DNA from: DASQTB01 sp035642095
Lineage (GTDB): Bacteria; Actinomycetota; UBA4738; CALAEC01
Length of the DNA: 7,473 nucleotides
Reading direction: 5' to 3'
Assembly (NCBI GenBank): GCA_035642095.1
Contig: DASQTB010000099.1
Coordinates: 1 to 7,473 of the forward strand
The notes under the pieces are model-generated. The model searched no databases. It worked only from the letters and a program-made list of their open reading frames with translations, and was not told where the DNA came from. A program made the position numbers and the translations under genes. The first letter of the stretch is position 1, and each line of letters begins with the position of its first letter. Below, piece by piece: positions 1-5,510 of this stretch.

Positions 1-1339
1 TCCCGTCCTTGTGCACACGGATCATCTCGGCGGTGTCCTCGGGCCGGTTCCAGTAGCCCTTCATGACCTGGGGCCCGGCGATGCACAACTCGCCCTCCTG
101 ACCGGGGGAGACCTCCTTCTCGGGGTCGTCCAGATCGACGATCTTGCAGTCGGTGTCGGGGATGGGCAGCCCGATCGAGCCGAACTTCCGCTTCCCGTAG
201 ATCGGGTTGATGTGGGTGACGGGCGACGTCTCGGTGAGCCCGTACCCCTCCACCAGGCGGCCTCCCGTGATCTCCTCGAACTTCTCGGCCACCGCGACGG
301 GAAGAGGTGCCGCTCCGGAGAAGCACGCCCGGATCGATGACAGATCGTATTTCTCCCGCTCCTCCGACTCGTTGATGGCGATGTAGATCCGGGGCACACC
401 GGGGAACAGCGTGGCCTTCTCCTTGTCGATCGCCTTGAGCGCCATCCCCAGCTCGAAGCGGGGCTGCAGGACCAGTTTCATCGCCCGGGAGATGCCGACG
501 TTCATCACGGCGGAGAGCCCGTACGAGTGGAAGAACGGGAGGACGCACATGATGGCCTCCTCACCGTCCTTCACGTCGGTGAACCACGCGCCGGTCTGGA
601 GGGCGTTCGAGACCAGGTTGTGGTGGGTCAGCATGGCGCCCTTGGAGAGCCCCGTCGTCCCCCCCGTGTAGACCAGGGCGGCGATGTCCTCGGTGGCGTC
701 CACCTCCAGGGGTGGCAGGGTCGACGTGGCCCGGGACAAGAGATCCGGCCACGGGATCACCTCGTGGTCGGCCGGCACCGGCGGCCACGGGTGCCCCTCG
801 TGACGGGCCTCCCTCCTCTGCTTCATCCGGGCCAGCTTGTTGATGGGGAAGGGCAAGTAGTCGCCGATCTCGGTGACGACGACCTGCTTCAAGCCGACCT
901 CAGCCCGGATCTTCCCGATCGTGGGATAGAGGACGTCGAGCACGATCAGCGTCTCGATCCCGGCATCGGCCAGCTGGTGGGCCATCTCCCGCCGGGTGTA
1001 CAGAGGGTTGTTGCCAACGGCCACCGCCCCCAACCGCTGGATCCCGAAGAACGCCACCACGTACTGGGGACAGTTCGGCAGCACCAGCCCCACCCGGTGC
1101 CCCTTCCCCACCCCGATCGAGGCCAGAGCTCCGGCGAATCGCTCGGCCTCCTCCTTGAGCTGGCGGTAGGTGAGCCGCCGGGCCAGTGGAGCCACGGGGA
1201 AAGCCACGGCCGGGGCGTCGGGGAACCGCTCGGCGCTGTCCCCCAGCAGCGACCACACCGACCGCTCGGGATACGGCGCCAGGGTGTGGGGCACGTCCGA
1301 AGGGTACGACGCGAGCCACGGACGTTCGCGCTGAGCCAT
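1..1339 (-). CDS. fadD: Long-chain fatty-acid--CoA ligase (AMP-binding), 3' end cut off
   Basis: This gene encodes an adenylate-forming acyl-CoA synthetase, which activates a free fatty acid with ATP to acyl-AMP and then to acyl-CoA for beta-oxidation or lipid synthesis. About 446 residues are visible. The P-loop motif YTGGTTGLSKGAMLTH spans residues 224-239; its GG-TTG form, with AMLTH after it, resembles E. coli FadD and argues for a long-chain acyl substrate. The adenylate-binding motif YGLTE is at 366-370, preceded by the CFSGAAPLP region. The frame runs off position 1 just after IRVHKDG, so the hinge motif (WLHTGD) and the C-terminal lid, roughly 100 residues, lie outside the window. The ATG start is well supported by AAAGGAG seven bases upstream. 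No signal peptide is seen, so it is cytosolic or membrane-associated. It is divergent from an acylase gene that could supply its fatty acid. Family is certain; chain-length preference is inferred. Confidence 0.95.
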   Translation of the reverse strand, partial: MAQRERPWLASYPSDVPHTLAPYPERSVWSLLGDSAERFPDAPAVAFPVAPLARRLTYRQLKEEAERFAGALASIGVGKGHRVGLVLPNCPQYVVAFFGIQRLGAVAVGNNPLYTRREMAHQLADAGIETLIVLDVLYPTIGKIRAEVGLKQVVVTEIGDYLPFPINKLARMKQRREARHEGHPWPPVPADHEVIPWPDLLSRATSTLPPLEVDATEDIAALVYTGGTTGLSKGAMLTHHNLVSNALQTGAWFTDVKDGEEAIMCVLPFFHSYGLSAVMNVGISRAMKLVLQPRFELGMALKAIDKEKATLFPGVPRIYIAINESEEREKYDLSSIRACFSGAAPLPVAVAEKFEEITGGRLVEGYGLTETSPVTHINPIYGKRKFGSIGLPIPDTDCKIVDLDDPEKEVSPGQEGELCIAGPQVMKGYWNRPEDTAEMIRVHKDG

Positions 1340-1346
1340 CACCTTG

Positions 1347-1353
1347 CTCCTTT
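1347..1353 (-). promoter_or_regulatory. Ribosome binding site of fadD
   Basis: AAAGGAG reads on the minus strand, seven bases before the ATG at 1339. It is the only strong Shine-Dalgarno sequence noticed in front of any gene start in the window, and it fixes the fadD start. Confidence 0.85.
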
Positions 1354-1368
1354 CAGCGGATAAGCGAG

Positions 1369-1397
1369 ATTGTGTCGCGGGCCGATGGCCGCGGCAA
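1369..1397 (-). promoter_or_regulatory. Candidate promoter of fadD
   Basis: On the minus strand, TTGCCG (1397-1392; 4 of 6 to TTGACA) and CACAAT (1374-1369; 4 of 6 to TATAAT) are separated by exactly 17 bp. This predicts a transcript start near 1362 and a leader of about 22 bases that contains the AAAGGAG ribosome binding site. The spacing is ideal but the hexamers are only moderate matches, so this is a reasoned candidate. Confidence 0.45.
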
Positions 1398-1403
1398 CCC
1401 AGC

Positions 1404-1432
1404 TTGCTGAGCATGACCGATGGTCATACCGT
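1404..1432 (+). promoter_or_regulatory. Weak candidate promoter of the acylase gene
   Basis: TTGCTG (1404-1409) and TACCGT (1427-1432) lie 17 bp apart, each matching the sigma-70-type consensus at only 3 of 6 positions, though TACCGT fits the lax actinobacterial TANNNT pattern. A start near 1439 would give a nearly leaderless transcript beginning just before the GTG at 1442. The inverted repeat at 1413-1427 would then fill the spacer between the two hexamers, where a bound repressor would block polymerase. Confidence 0.3.
1413..1427. promoter_or_regulatory. Perfect inverted repeat, candidate operator
   Basis: ATGACC-GAT-GGTCAT is a perfect 6-bp inverted repeat with a 3-bp centre, located between the divergent fadD and acylase genes. 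Size and symmetry fit a dimeric helix-turn-helix repressor site such as those of TetR or GntR family regulators. It lies about 58 bp upstream of the predicted fadD transcript start and inside the predicted acylase promoter, so one protein could control both genes. No regulator gene is present in the window, and one short palindrome can occur by chance. Confidence 0.4.
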
Positions 1433-1441
1433 GATTCGGCC

Positions 1442-3805
1442 GTGGCCGAGCCCGCCGAGAACCCCTTCGTGGAAATGCTCCGGGCGGGGGCGCGATCCGC
1501 CCTGCCCCCGGTCGAGGGTCGGCTCACGGTCCCCGGCCTGGCTGGAGAGGTCGAGGTGATCCGGGATCAGTGGGGGGTTCCGCACATCTACGCCTCCACC
1601 CTGCGAGACCTGTACCTGGCGCAAGGCTTCGTCCAGGCCTCGGAGCGCCTGTGGCAGATCGAGTTCATGTTCCGGCTCGGCACCGGTCGACTGTCCGAGC
1701 TGTTCAGCGAACTGACCGTTCCGATGGACCGGTTCATCCGGACGGTGGGATGGAACCGGGCCGCTCGGACCCATGCTGCGCGGTGGGACGAACGATCACT
1801 GGAGATCATCCGGGCCTTCGGAGACGGCATCAGGGCATGGCTGGAGACGATGTCCACCAAGCCCGTCGAGTATCAGGTGCTCGACGCCGACCCGATGCCG
1901 ATCGCCGAGGGCGACGACGCGTACATCGGGGCTGCCGGCGCCGTGGTGATGGCCTGGGGGCTTTCTCGGAACTGGGACCATGAGCTGCTCCGGGCCGAGA
2001 TCGCCGAGCGGCTGGGCGTCGACACGATGCGGATGCTGTTCCCCGACCTCGACACCGAGTCGGGGGTGGTGGAGTCGGGGAAGGAAGGCGGATTCGACCG
2101 GATGGCCCTGCTCCGCGATGCCGTCCTCCCGCCGGCGGGCCAGGGCTCCAATAACTGGGTGGTCGACGGCAGCCGCACCGTGAGCGGCAAGCCGCTCCTG
2201 GCCAACGACCCTCACCTGGCCATCTCGGTCCCCTCGGCCTGGTACGAGGTGCACCTTCAGTGTCCGGGGGTCGATGTCGCCGGGGTGGCCCTCCCGTTCA
2301 GCCCCGGCGTGTTGATCGGCCACAACGACCGGATCGCGTGGGGCTTCACGAACTCCGAAGGCGACGTCCAGGACCTGTACCTGGAGCGGCTGGACGAGGA
2401 CGGTGGGCGGACCGAGTACCGCGGCTCGTGGGAGCCGGTCACGATCCACCGCGAGGAGATCGCGGTACGGGGCCGGGAGCAGCCGGAGATCCTGGACGTC
2501 CGGGAGACCAGGCATGGGCCCCTCTTGGACTCGTACCTGGTCGGCATCGCCGAGCCGACCATCGTCCAGGGCGGTGTCCGGCGAAGCTACGCCCTCCGGT
2601 GGATCGGCTCCGAGCATGGTATCCAGCCCTCGACCGTCTTCAGGCTGAACACGGCCGGTTCGTGGGATGACTTCCGGGCGGCGGTCCACGACGCGTGGCT
2701 CTGTCCGGGCCAGAACATGGTGTACGCGGACGTCGACGGCAACATCGGGTACCAGTTCACCGGGCTGTACCCGATCCGCCGTCAGGGTGATGGAACCGTG
2801 CCGGTGCCGGGTTGGACGGACGAATTCGAATGGGAGAGCATGATTCCCTTCGACGACCTCCCCCGGGCCTTCAACCCGGGTGACGGGTTCCTGTGCACGG
2901 CCAACAACAAGGTGCACGACGAGGGTTATCCGCATCTGCTGGGACGCGATTTCCTCCCCCCGTTTCGGGCCAGGCGGATCGCCCAGATGATCACCGCGCG
3001 GGAGAGACATGACCGCGAGAGCTTCGCCCGCATGCAGATGGACACCGTGCTCCTCCCGGCCGTCGACATCGTCCCCCACCTGGTCGCGGTGGAGCCTCGG
3101 GACGATCGCCAGAAGGAGGCCGTGGCCATGCTGTCCGAGTGGGACCACGATCTGGCCGCCGACTCGGCCGCCGCGGCGCTGTACGAGCTGTGGTGCCATC
3201 ACCTGGCCCGGCGGCTCCTCCTTCCGGTCCTCGGCGAGGAGCTCTTCACCCACTTCTATGGGAGGAGGCACTGGACGAACGCGTTCCAGTACCAGGTCCT
3301 GCCCAACCTGCTGGCCTACCCGACCGCGAGATGGTTCGGTCGGAACGGGACTGACGCCCGGGACGAAGCCATCCTCGATTCGCTGGACGGCGCCCTGGAC
3401 GAGCTGGCCTCCCGGCTGGGTGAGGATCCCCGTGACTGGAGGTGGGGCGCCCTCCATCGGGCCCGCTTCGCGGCGCGCCTGGCCATCATCCCCGGTCTGG
3501 AGGAGCTGTTCACGGCGGGGGAGGTGGAGATAGGAGGGGACGAACAGACCGTCCAGCAGGCCAAGTACGAGCCCGAGTGGAGCTACGAGGCCGTGGTGAT
3601 CCCGTCGTGGCGGCAGATCCTGGACCCATCGGACTGGGACGCCTCCGTCGGCACGCACACGGTCGGCCAGTCCGGCCATCCGGCCAGCCCTCATTTCGCG
3701 GACCTGCTGCCCCTGTGGGCCGCCGGGGAGCATCACCCAATGCCGTTCAGCAGGCGAGCCGTCGACGAGGCCGCGGAGTCGATCCTCCGCCTCCGGCCGG
3801 GGTAG
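1442..3805 (+). CDS. Penicillin acylase / acyl-homoserine-lactone acylase family (Ntn-hydrolase)
   Basis: This is an amidohydrolase of the penicillin acylase (S45) family, which cleaves amide-linked acyl groups from beta-lactams, acyl-homoserine lactones or N-acyl amino acids. The 787-residue length fits a full precursor that cuts itself into alpha and beta chains. The alpha chain begins with the family signature RDQWGVPHIYA (about residues 41-51). The self-cleavage site is at QG|SNNWVV, making Ser236 the predicted N-terminal nucleophile of the beta chain. NN at 488-489 sits where the oxyanion-hole Asn is expected, and GQSGHP (742-747) is the usual C-terminal motif. The start is uncertain: in-frame TTG 1370, ATG 1385, GTG 1442, GTG 1469 and ATG 1475 all lack a good ribosome site. 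GTG 1442 is chosen because it follows the inverted repeat and candidate promoter. No signal peptide is visible from any start, which is odd for a family that is often exported. Substrate is unknown. The stop is only 3 bp from the convergent gene's stop. Confidence 0.93.
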   Translation: MAEPAENPFVEMLRAGARSALPPVEGRLTVPGLAGEVEVIRDQWGVPHIYASTLRDLYLAQGFVQASERLWQIEFMFRLGTGRLSELFSELTVPMDRFIRTVGWNRAARTHAARWDERSLEIIRAFGDGIRAWLETMSTKPVEYQVLDADPMPIAEGDDAYIGAAGAVVMAWGLSRNWDHELLRAEIAERLGVDTMRMLFPDLDTESGVVESGKEGGFDRMALLRDAVLPPAGQGSNNWVVDGSRTVSGKPLLANDPHLAISVPSAWYEVHLQCPGVDVAGVALPFSPGVLIGHNDRIAWGFTNSEGDVQDLYLERLDEDGGRTEYRGSWEPVTIHREEIAVRGREQPEILDVRETRHGPLLDSYLVGIAEPTIVQGGVRRSYALRWIGSEHGIQPSTVFRLNTAGSWDDFRAAVHDAWLCPGQNMVYADVDGNIGYQFTGLYPIRRQGDGTVPVPGWTDEFEWESMIPFDDLPRAFNPGDGFLCTANNKVHDEGYPHLLGRDFLPPFRARRIAQMITARERHDRESFARMQMDTVLLPAVDIVPHLVAVEPRDDRQKEAVAMLSEWDHDLAADSAAAALYELWCHHLARRLLLPVLGEELFTHFYGRRHWTNAFQYQVLPNLLAYPTARWFGRNGTDARDEAILDSLDGALDELASRLGEDPRDWRWGALHRARFAARLAIIPGLEELFTAGEVEIGGDEQTVQQAKYEPEWSYEAVVIPSWRQILDPSDWDASVGTHTVGQSGHPASPHFADLLPLWAAGEHHPMPFSRRAVDEAAESILRLRPG

Positions 3806-3808
3806 CCC

Positions 3809-3955
3809 TCAGAACATGCCCTGGCCGGGCAGGAAATTGTCCAGCCAGTAGAACAGCACGAACAACACCGCCAACGCGATAAGGGTCGCTGCCGCCCAGA
3901 ACAGCACGGCCAGGAGGGGGTTCCGGGGCTGACGACGACGAAGGAACCCGAGCAT
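3809..3955 (-). CDS. 48-residue single-pass membrane protein, coupled to DUF881 gene
   Basis: This small gene encodes 48 residues: a basic N-terminus (FLRRRQPR), one strongly hydrophobic segment (about residues 14-37, LLAVLFWAAATLIALAVLFV and on), and a short tail ending LPGQGMF. Positive-inside charge predicts N-in, C-out topology. Its ATG shares the A of the upstream gene's TGA stop (TGATG, 3957-3953) and has no ribosome site of its own, so it is probably translated by coupling to the DUF881 gene. The clean membrane segment and the exact stop/start overlap are the grounds for calling it real. I do not recognise a family. A role with DUF881 and CrgA at the septum or envelope is only suggested by position. 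Confidence 0.72.
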   Translation of the reverse strand: MLGFLRRRQPRNPLLAVLFWAAATLIALAVLFVLFYWLDNFLPGQGMF

Positions 3956-4653
3956 CAGGCCGGTCGGGGCCGGGCCAGCTCGACCAGGGGGGATGGGCCG
4001 TCCGCGCCCAGGCGGGCGGAACGGCGCTCGATGTCGAACCGGAGGCCCACCTCTCGGGCGGAGGCCATCAACCGGCCGATGCCCGGCTGGCCGGGGAGCG
4101 ACGAGCCGAGCCGGAACGGATCGCCGATGGCGGCGATGCGGTAGGGCGGGCTGTGGAGGGCGCCGTGAAGGAGAAGCGTGTTGCCGGCGCACCGCACCGC
4201 CGACATGGCGGTCAGCCGCTCGCCGTTCACGGCCACGGCCTCGGCGCCCCCGGCCCACAGGGCGTTGACCACCGCCTGGATGTCCCGCTCGTGGACGATC
4301 AGGTCGCCCGGGTCTCCCGTGGGGGACCGCCTGGCGGAACTGTCGTCGAGTATGACCACCACGCCGGGGCCCTCCACGGGGCCACCGCCCGCCCGGGCCG
4401 AGGCCGCCTCGACCAGCCGGCGGAGCCGACGGACCTTGGCCGTTTCGGTGCCCGCGGCGAACTCCGCCTCCAGGCTTCGAACCTCGTTCCGCAGGCGGCG
4501 GACCCGGCCGTCCTGGTCGCGGATCAGGTCGACCAGTTCCAGGCGCCTGAGGTCGCGGGCGGCTCGGGGGGGCTGCCGGGCCGCCAGCACCGCCAGGAAG
4601 CCGAGGAGGGCGGCGGCCAGCGCCACCGTCACCCGGGAGGCCGGCCGCTCCAT
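3955..4653 (-). CDS. DUF881 family membrane-anchored protein
   Basis: This encodes a DUF881 (PF05949) protein of 232 residues whose biochemical role is not established. Residues about 7-25 form a membrane anchor or uncleaved signal (VTVALAAALLGFLAVLA). A short coiled coil follows (about 36-65, VRRLRNEVRSLEAEF), then the DUF881 domain with GPGVVVILDDS, HERDIQAVVNALWAGGAEAV and PYRIAAIGDP. The domain is predicted outside the membrane. The ATG at 4653 is chosen because it precedes the membrane segment directly and lies six bases after a TATGAT -10-like hexamer. An in-frame ATG at 4701 would add 16 residues but would overlap the opposing crgA gene. In Mycobacterium tuberculosis a DUF881 gene (Rv0012) likewise diverges from crgA (Rv0011c), so the pairing looks old and hints at a link with cell division. 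It overlaps the next gene by one base. Confidence 0.9.
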   Translation of the reverse strand: MERPASRVTVALAAALLGFLAVLAARQPPRAARDLRRLELVDLIRDQDGRVRRLRNEVRSLEAEFAAGTETAKVRRLRRLVEAASARAGGGPVEGPGVVVILDDSSARRSPTGDPGDLIVHERDIQAVVNALWAGGAEAVAVNGERLTAMSAVRCAGNTLLLHGALHSPPYRIAAIGDPFRLGSSLPGQPGIGRLMASAREVGLRFDIERRSARLGADGPSPLVELARPRPA

Positions 4654-4658
4654 GCGGC

Positions 4659-4665
4659 TATCATA
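4659..4665. promoter_or_regulatory. Shared -10 element, bidirectional crgA/DUF881 promoter
   Basis: The 7-mer TATCATA reads TATCAT on the plus strand (4659-4664) and TATGAT on the minus strand (4665-4660), each 5 of 6 to TATAAT. The plus hexamer ends 8 bases before the crgA ATG (4673) and the minus hexamer ends 6 bases before the DUF881 ATG (4653). That is the spacing expected if RNA begins at or next to the start codon, giving leaderless messages in both directions. No clear -35 box or Shine-Dalgarno is seen for either gene, and the 19-bp gap leaves no room for two separate promoters. No experiment is implied. Confidence 0.55.
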
Positions 4666-4672
4666 GGTTCGG

Positions 4673-4912
4673 ATGCCGAAGTCGAAGTCCAAGCGGCGCA
4701 CCTACCAGCCGCCTCCCAAGAAGAAGCCCAAGCCCAGCCCGCGGTGGCTCGGGATCACCGTCCTGAGCGTCCTGCTGGCCGGCGTGGCGGTGATCGTCCT
4801 CAATTACCTGGGCATCGAGCAGCTCCTCCCCGGCGCTCCCCGGAACCTGTACCTGTGGGGCGGCCTGGGGGCCATCGCCGTGGGATTCGGGGTGGCCACG
4901 CAGTGGCGATGA
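4673..4912 (+). CDS. crgA: Cell division protein CrgA
   Basis: CrgA is a small actinobacterial membrane protein that works at the septum, interacting with FtsZ-ring and peptidoglycan-synthesis proteins. This copy has 79 residues, slightly shorter than the roughly 93 of the M. tuberculosis protein. It begins MPKSKSKRR as in known CrgA, followed by a Lys/Pro-rich cytoplasmic stretch (PPPKKKPKPSPR). Two membrane segments follow, about residues 25-44 (WLGITVLSVLLAGVAVIVL) and 59-76 (LYLWGGLGAIAVGFGVAT), ending in a short basic tail (QWR). The joining loop contains LPGAPRNLYLW. The start has no Shine-Dalgarno; a TATCAT hexamer ends eight bases upstream, suggesting a leaderless or near-leaderless message. 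It is divergent from DUF881, as in mycobacteria. Confidence 0.93.
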   Translation: MPKSKSKRRTYQPPPKKKPKPSPRWLGITVLSVLLAGVAVIVLNYLGIEQLLPGAPRNLYLWGGLGAIAVGFGVATQWR

Positions 4913-4926
4913 TGACACCGCTGTAA

Positions 4927-4957
4927 TTATCCCCATGGTTTTCCACACTGTGGATTG
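4927..4957. other. Cluster of three DnaA-box-like 9-mers
   Basis: The 47-bp spacer between crgA and the fmdB-type gene is AT-richer than its surroundings and holds TTATCCCCA (4927-4935, 8 of 9 to TTATCCACA), TTTTCCACA (4939-4947, which fits the relaxed TTWTNCACA) and, on the minus strand, CAATCCACA (4957-4949, 7 of 9). The last two form a perfect inverted repeat, TCCACA-C-TGTGGA (4942-4954). Candidate roles are a DnaA-binding regulatory site for the flanking gene or a remnant or outlier of the replication origin. Three sites are too few for a typical actinobacterial oriC. Confidence 0.45.
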
Positions 4958-4959
4958 AC

Positions 4960-5208
4960 GTGCCGATCTACGAGTACCGCTGCCGGGGGTGCGGCCACAG
5001 GCTGGAGGAGGTCCAGGCCATGGGCTCCGGGCCGCCGGGGCCCTGCCCCCGGTGCGGGGGCCAGCTCCGGCGGGCGTACGGGAGAGTGGGCGTCCGATTC
5101 TCGGGATGGGGGTTCTCCAGGACCGACGGCCTCCTCCCCGAAGACCGCCCCCGGAAGGACTTCCGCGCGCTGAAGGACAAGGCCGAGGAGCTGACCGACT
5201 CGGGCTAG
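4960..5208 (+). CDS. FmdB-family zinc-ribbon protein
   Basis: This is an 82-residue protein of the FmdB / CxxC_CxxC putative regulatory family. It opens with the typical MPIYEYRC, has a four-cysteine zinc site at C8-x2-C11 and C29-x2-C32 (CRGC, CPRC), and continues with the glycine-rich stretch ending FSGWGFSRTDG that marks the family. A charged tail (KDFRALKDKAEELTDSG) follows. The molecular role is poorly defined; some members are named after regulators of formamidase genes, but that function should not be assumed here. The start is GTG 4960, set by the conserved MPxYEYRC beginning; only a weak GTGGA precedes it. It lies 47 bp after crgA with DnaA-box-like sites between them. Its TAG stop interlocks with that of the convergent gene in a shared CTAG. 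Confidence 0.88.
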   Translation: MPIYEYRCRGCGHRLEEVQAMGSGPPGPCPRCGGQLRRAYGRVGVRFSGWGFSRTDGLLPEDRPRKDFRALKDKAEELTDSG

Positions 5209-5477
5209 TTGAGGCCCGGCGCGGCCCGGGGGCGCCGTTCGACCCGCATCCGCTCGCCGCAGTGACGAGGCACCTGGAGCTCGCCGAGCTTCTCCACCCG
5301 GAACTCAGTGCCGCACTCGGTGCACACGAAGAACACGTCGAGCTCGCTCACGTCCTCCGGTCCCGCCTCGCCCTCATCCTCGGGGGCCCGGCCGAACGCG
5401 ATCGACCGGAAGATCCACACCCCGAGGGCAAGGATGGCGCCCCCGAGCAACACGGCGATCAGGACCCGCAGCACCAA
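5205..5477 (-). CDS. Membrane-anchored small zinc-ribbon-like protein, unknown function
   Basis: The product is about 90 residues: an N-terminal hydrophobic segment (about residues 3-22, LRVLIAVLLGGAILALGVWI), an acidic linker (PEDEGEAGPEDVSELD), then a small cysteine domain with C52-x2-C55 (CTEC) and H72-C73 (RHCGERM). The pattern suggests a compact zinc or rubredoxin-like knuckle with a CCHC or incomplete ligand set. The start is either TTG 5477 or, one codon on, GTG 5474. GTG lies six bases after TTAACT, a poor -10, and neither start has a clear ribosome site. The gene is convergent with the FmdB-type gene and overlaps it by four bases. The Cys/His domain and membrane segment show it is real; I cannot name a function. 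Confidence 0.75.
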   Translation of the reverse strand: MVLRVLIAVLLGGAILALGVWIFRSIAFGRAPEDEGEAGPEDVSELDVFFVCTECGTEFRVEKLGELQVPRHCGERMRVERRPRAAPGLN

Positions 5478-5497
5478 CCCAGTTAATCACGACCCGG

Positions 5498-5503
5498 TAC
5501 CCT
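5498..5503 (+). promoter_or_regulatory. Candidate -10 element for the coiled-coil gene
   Basis: TACCCT fits the actinobacterial TANNNT pattern and ends seven bases before the GTG at 5511. No Shine-Dalgarno is present, so a leaderless message starting at or near the GTG is likely. No convincing -35 box is seen. Confidence 0.35.
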
Positions 5504-5510
5504 CTCCGTC

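Noticed and set aside
527..1363. 278-residue plus-strand open frame opposite fadD
   Set aside because: Its Pro/Gly/His/Arg-rich product matches nothing, while the minus strand encodes a clear acyl-CoA ligase.
1796..3736. Long 646-residue open frame on the minus strand opposite the acylase
   Set aside because: It is an antisense shadow common in GC-rich DNA. The plus-strand frame carries all the acylase motifs and the minus frame shows no recognisable domain.
3956..4258. Extension of the 48-residue membrane protein upstream to an ATG at 4258
   Set aside because: The extra 101 residues are Arg/Pro-rich out-of-frame translation of DUF881; the TGATG start at 3955 explains the gene better.
4654..4701. 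Upstream ATG at 4701 as the DUF881 start
   Set aside because: It would run antisense into crgA and lies before the candidate promoter; ATG 4653 directly precedes the membrane segment.
4153..4926. 257-residue plus-strand open frame across DUF881 and crgA
   Set aside because: It overlaps two well-supported genes in other frames and has low-complexity antisense composition.
4942..4954. TCCACA-C-TGTGGA hairpin as a crgA terminator
   Set aside because: The loop is a single base, so the stem would have to open, and no T-run follows. DnaA-box-like sites are the better reading.
4955..4960. TTGACG as a -35 box
   Set aside because: It sits at the fmdB start codon, so the promoter would fall inside the gene with no sensible downstream target.
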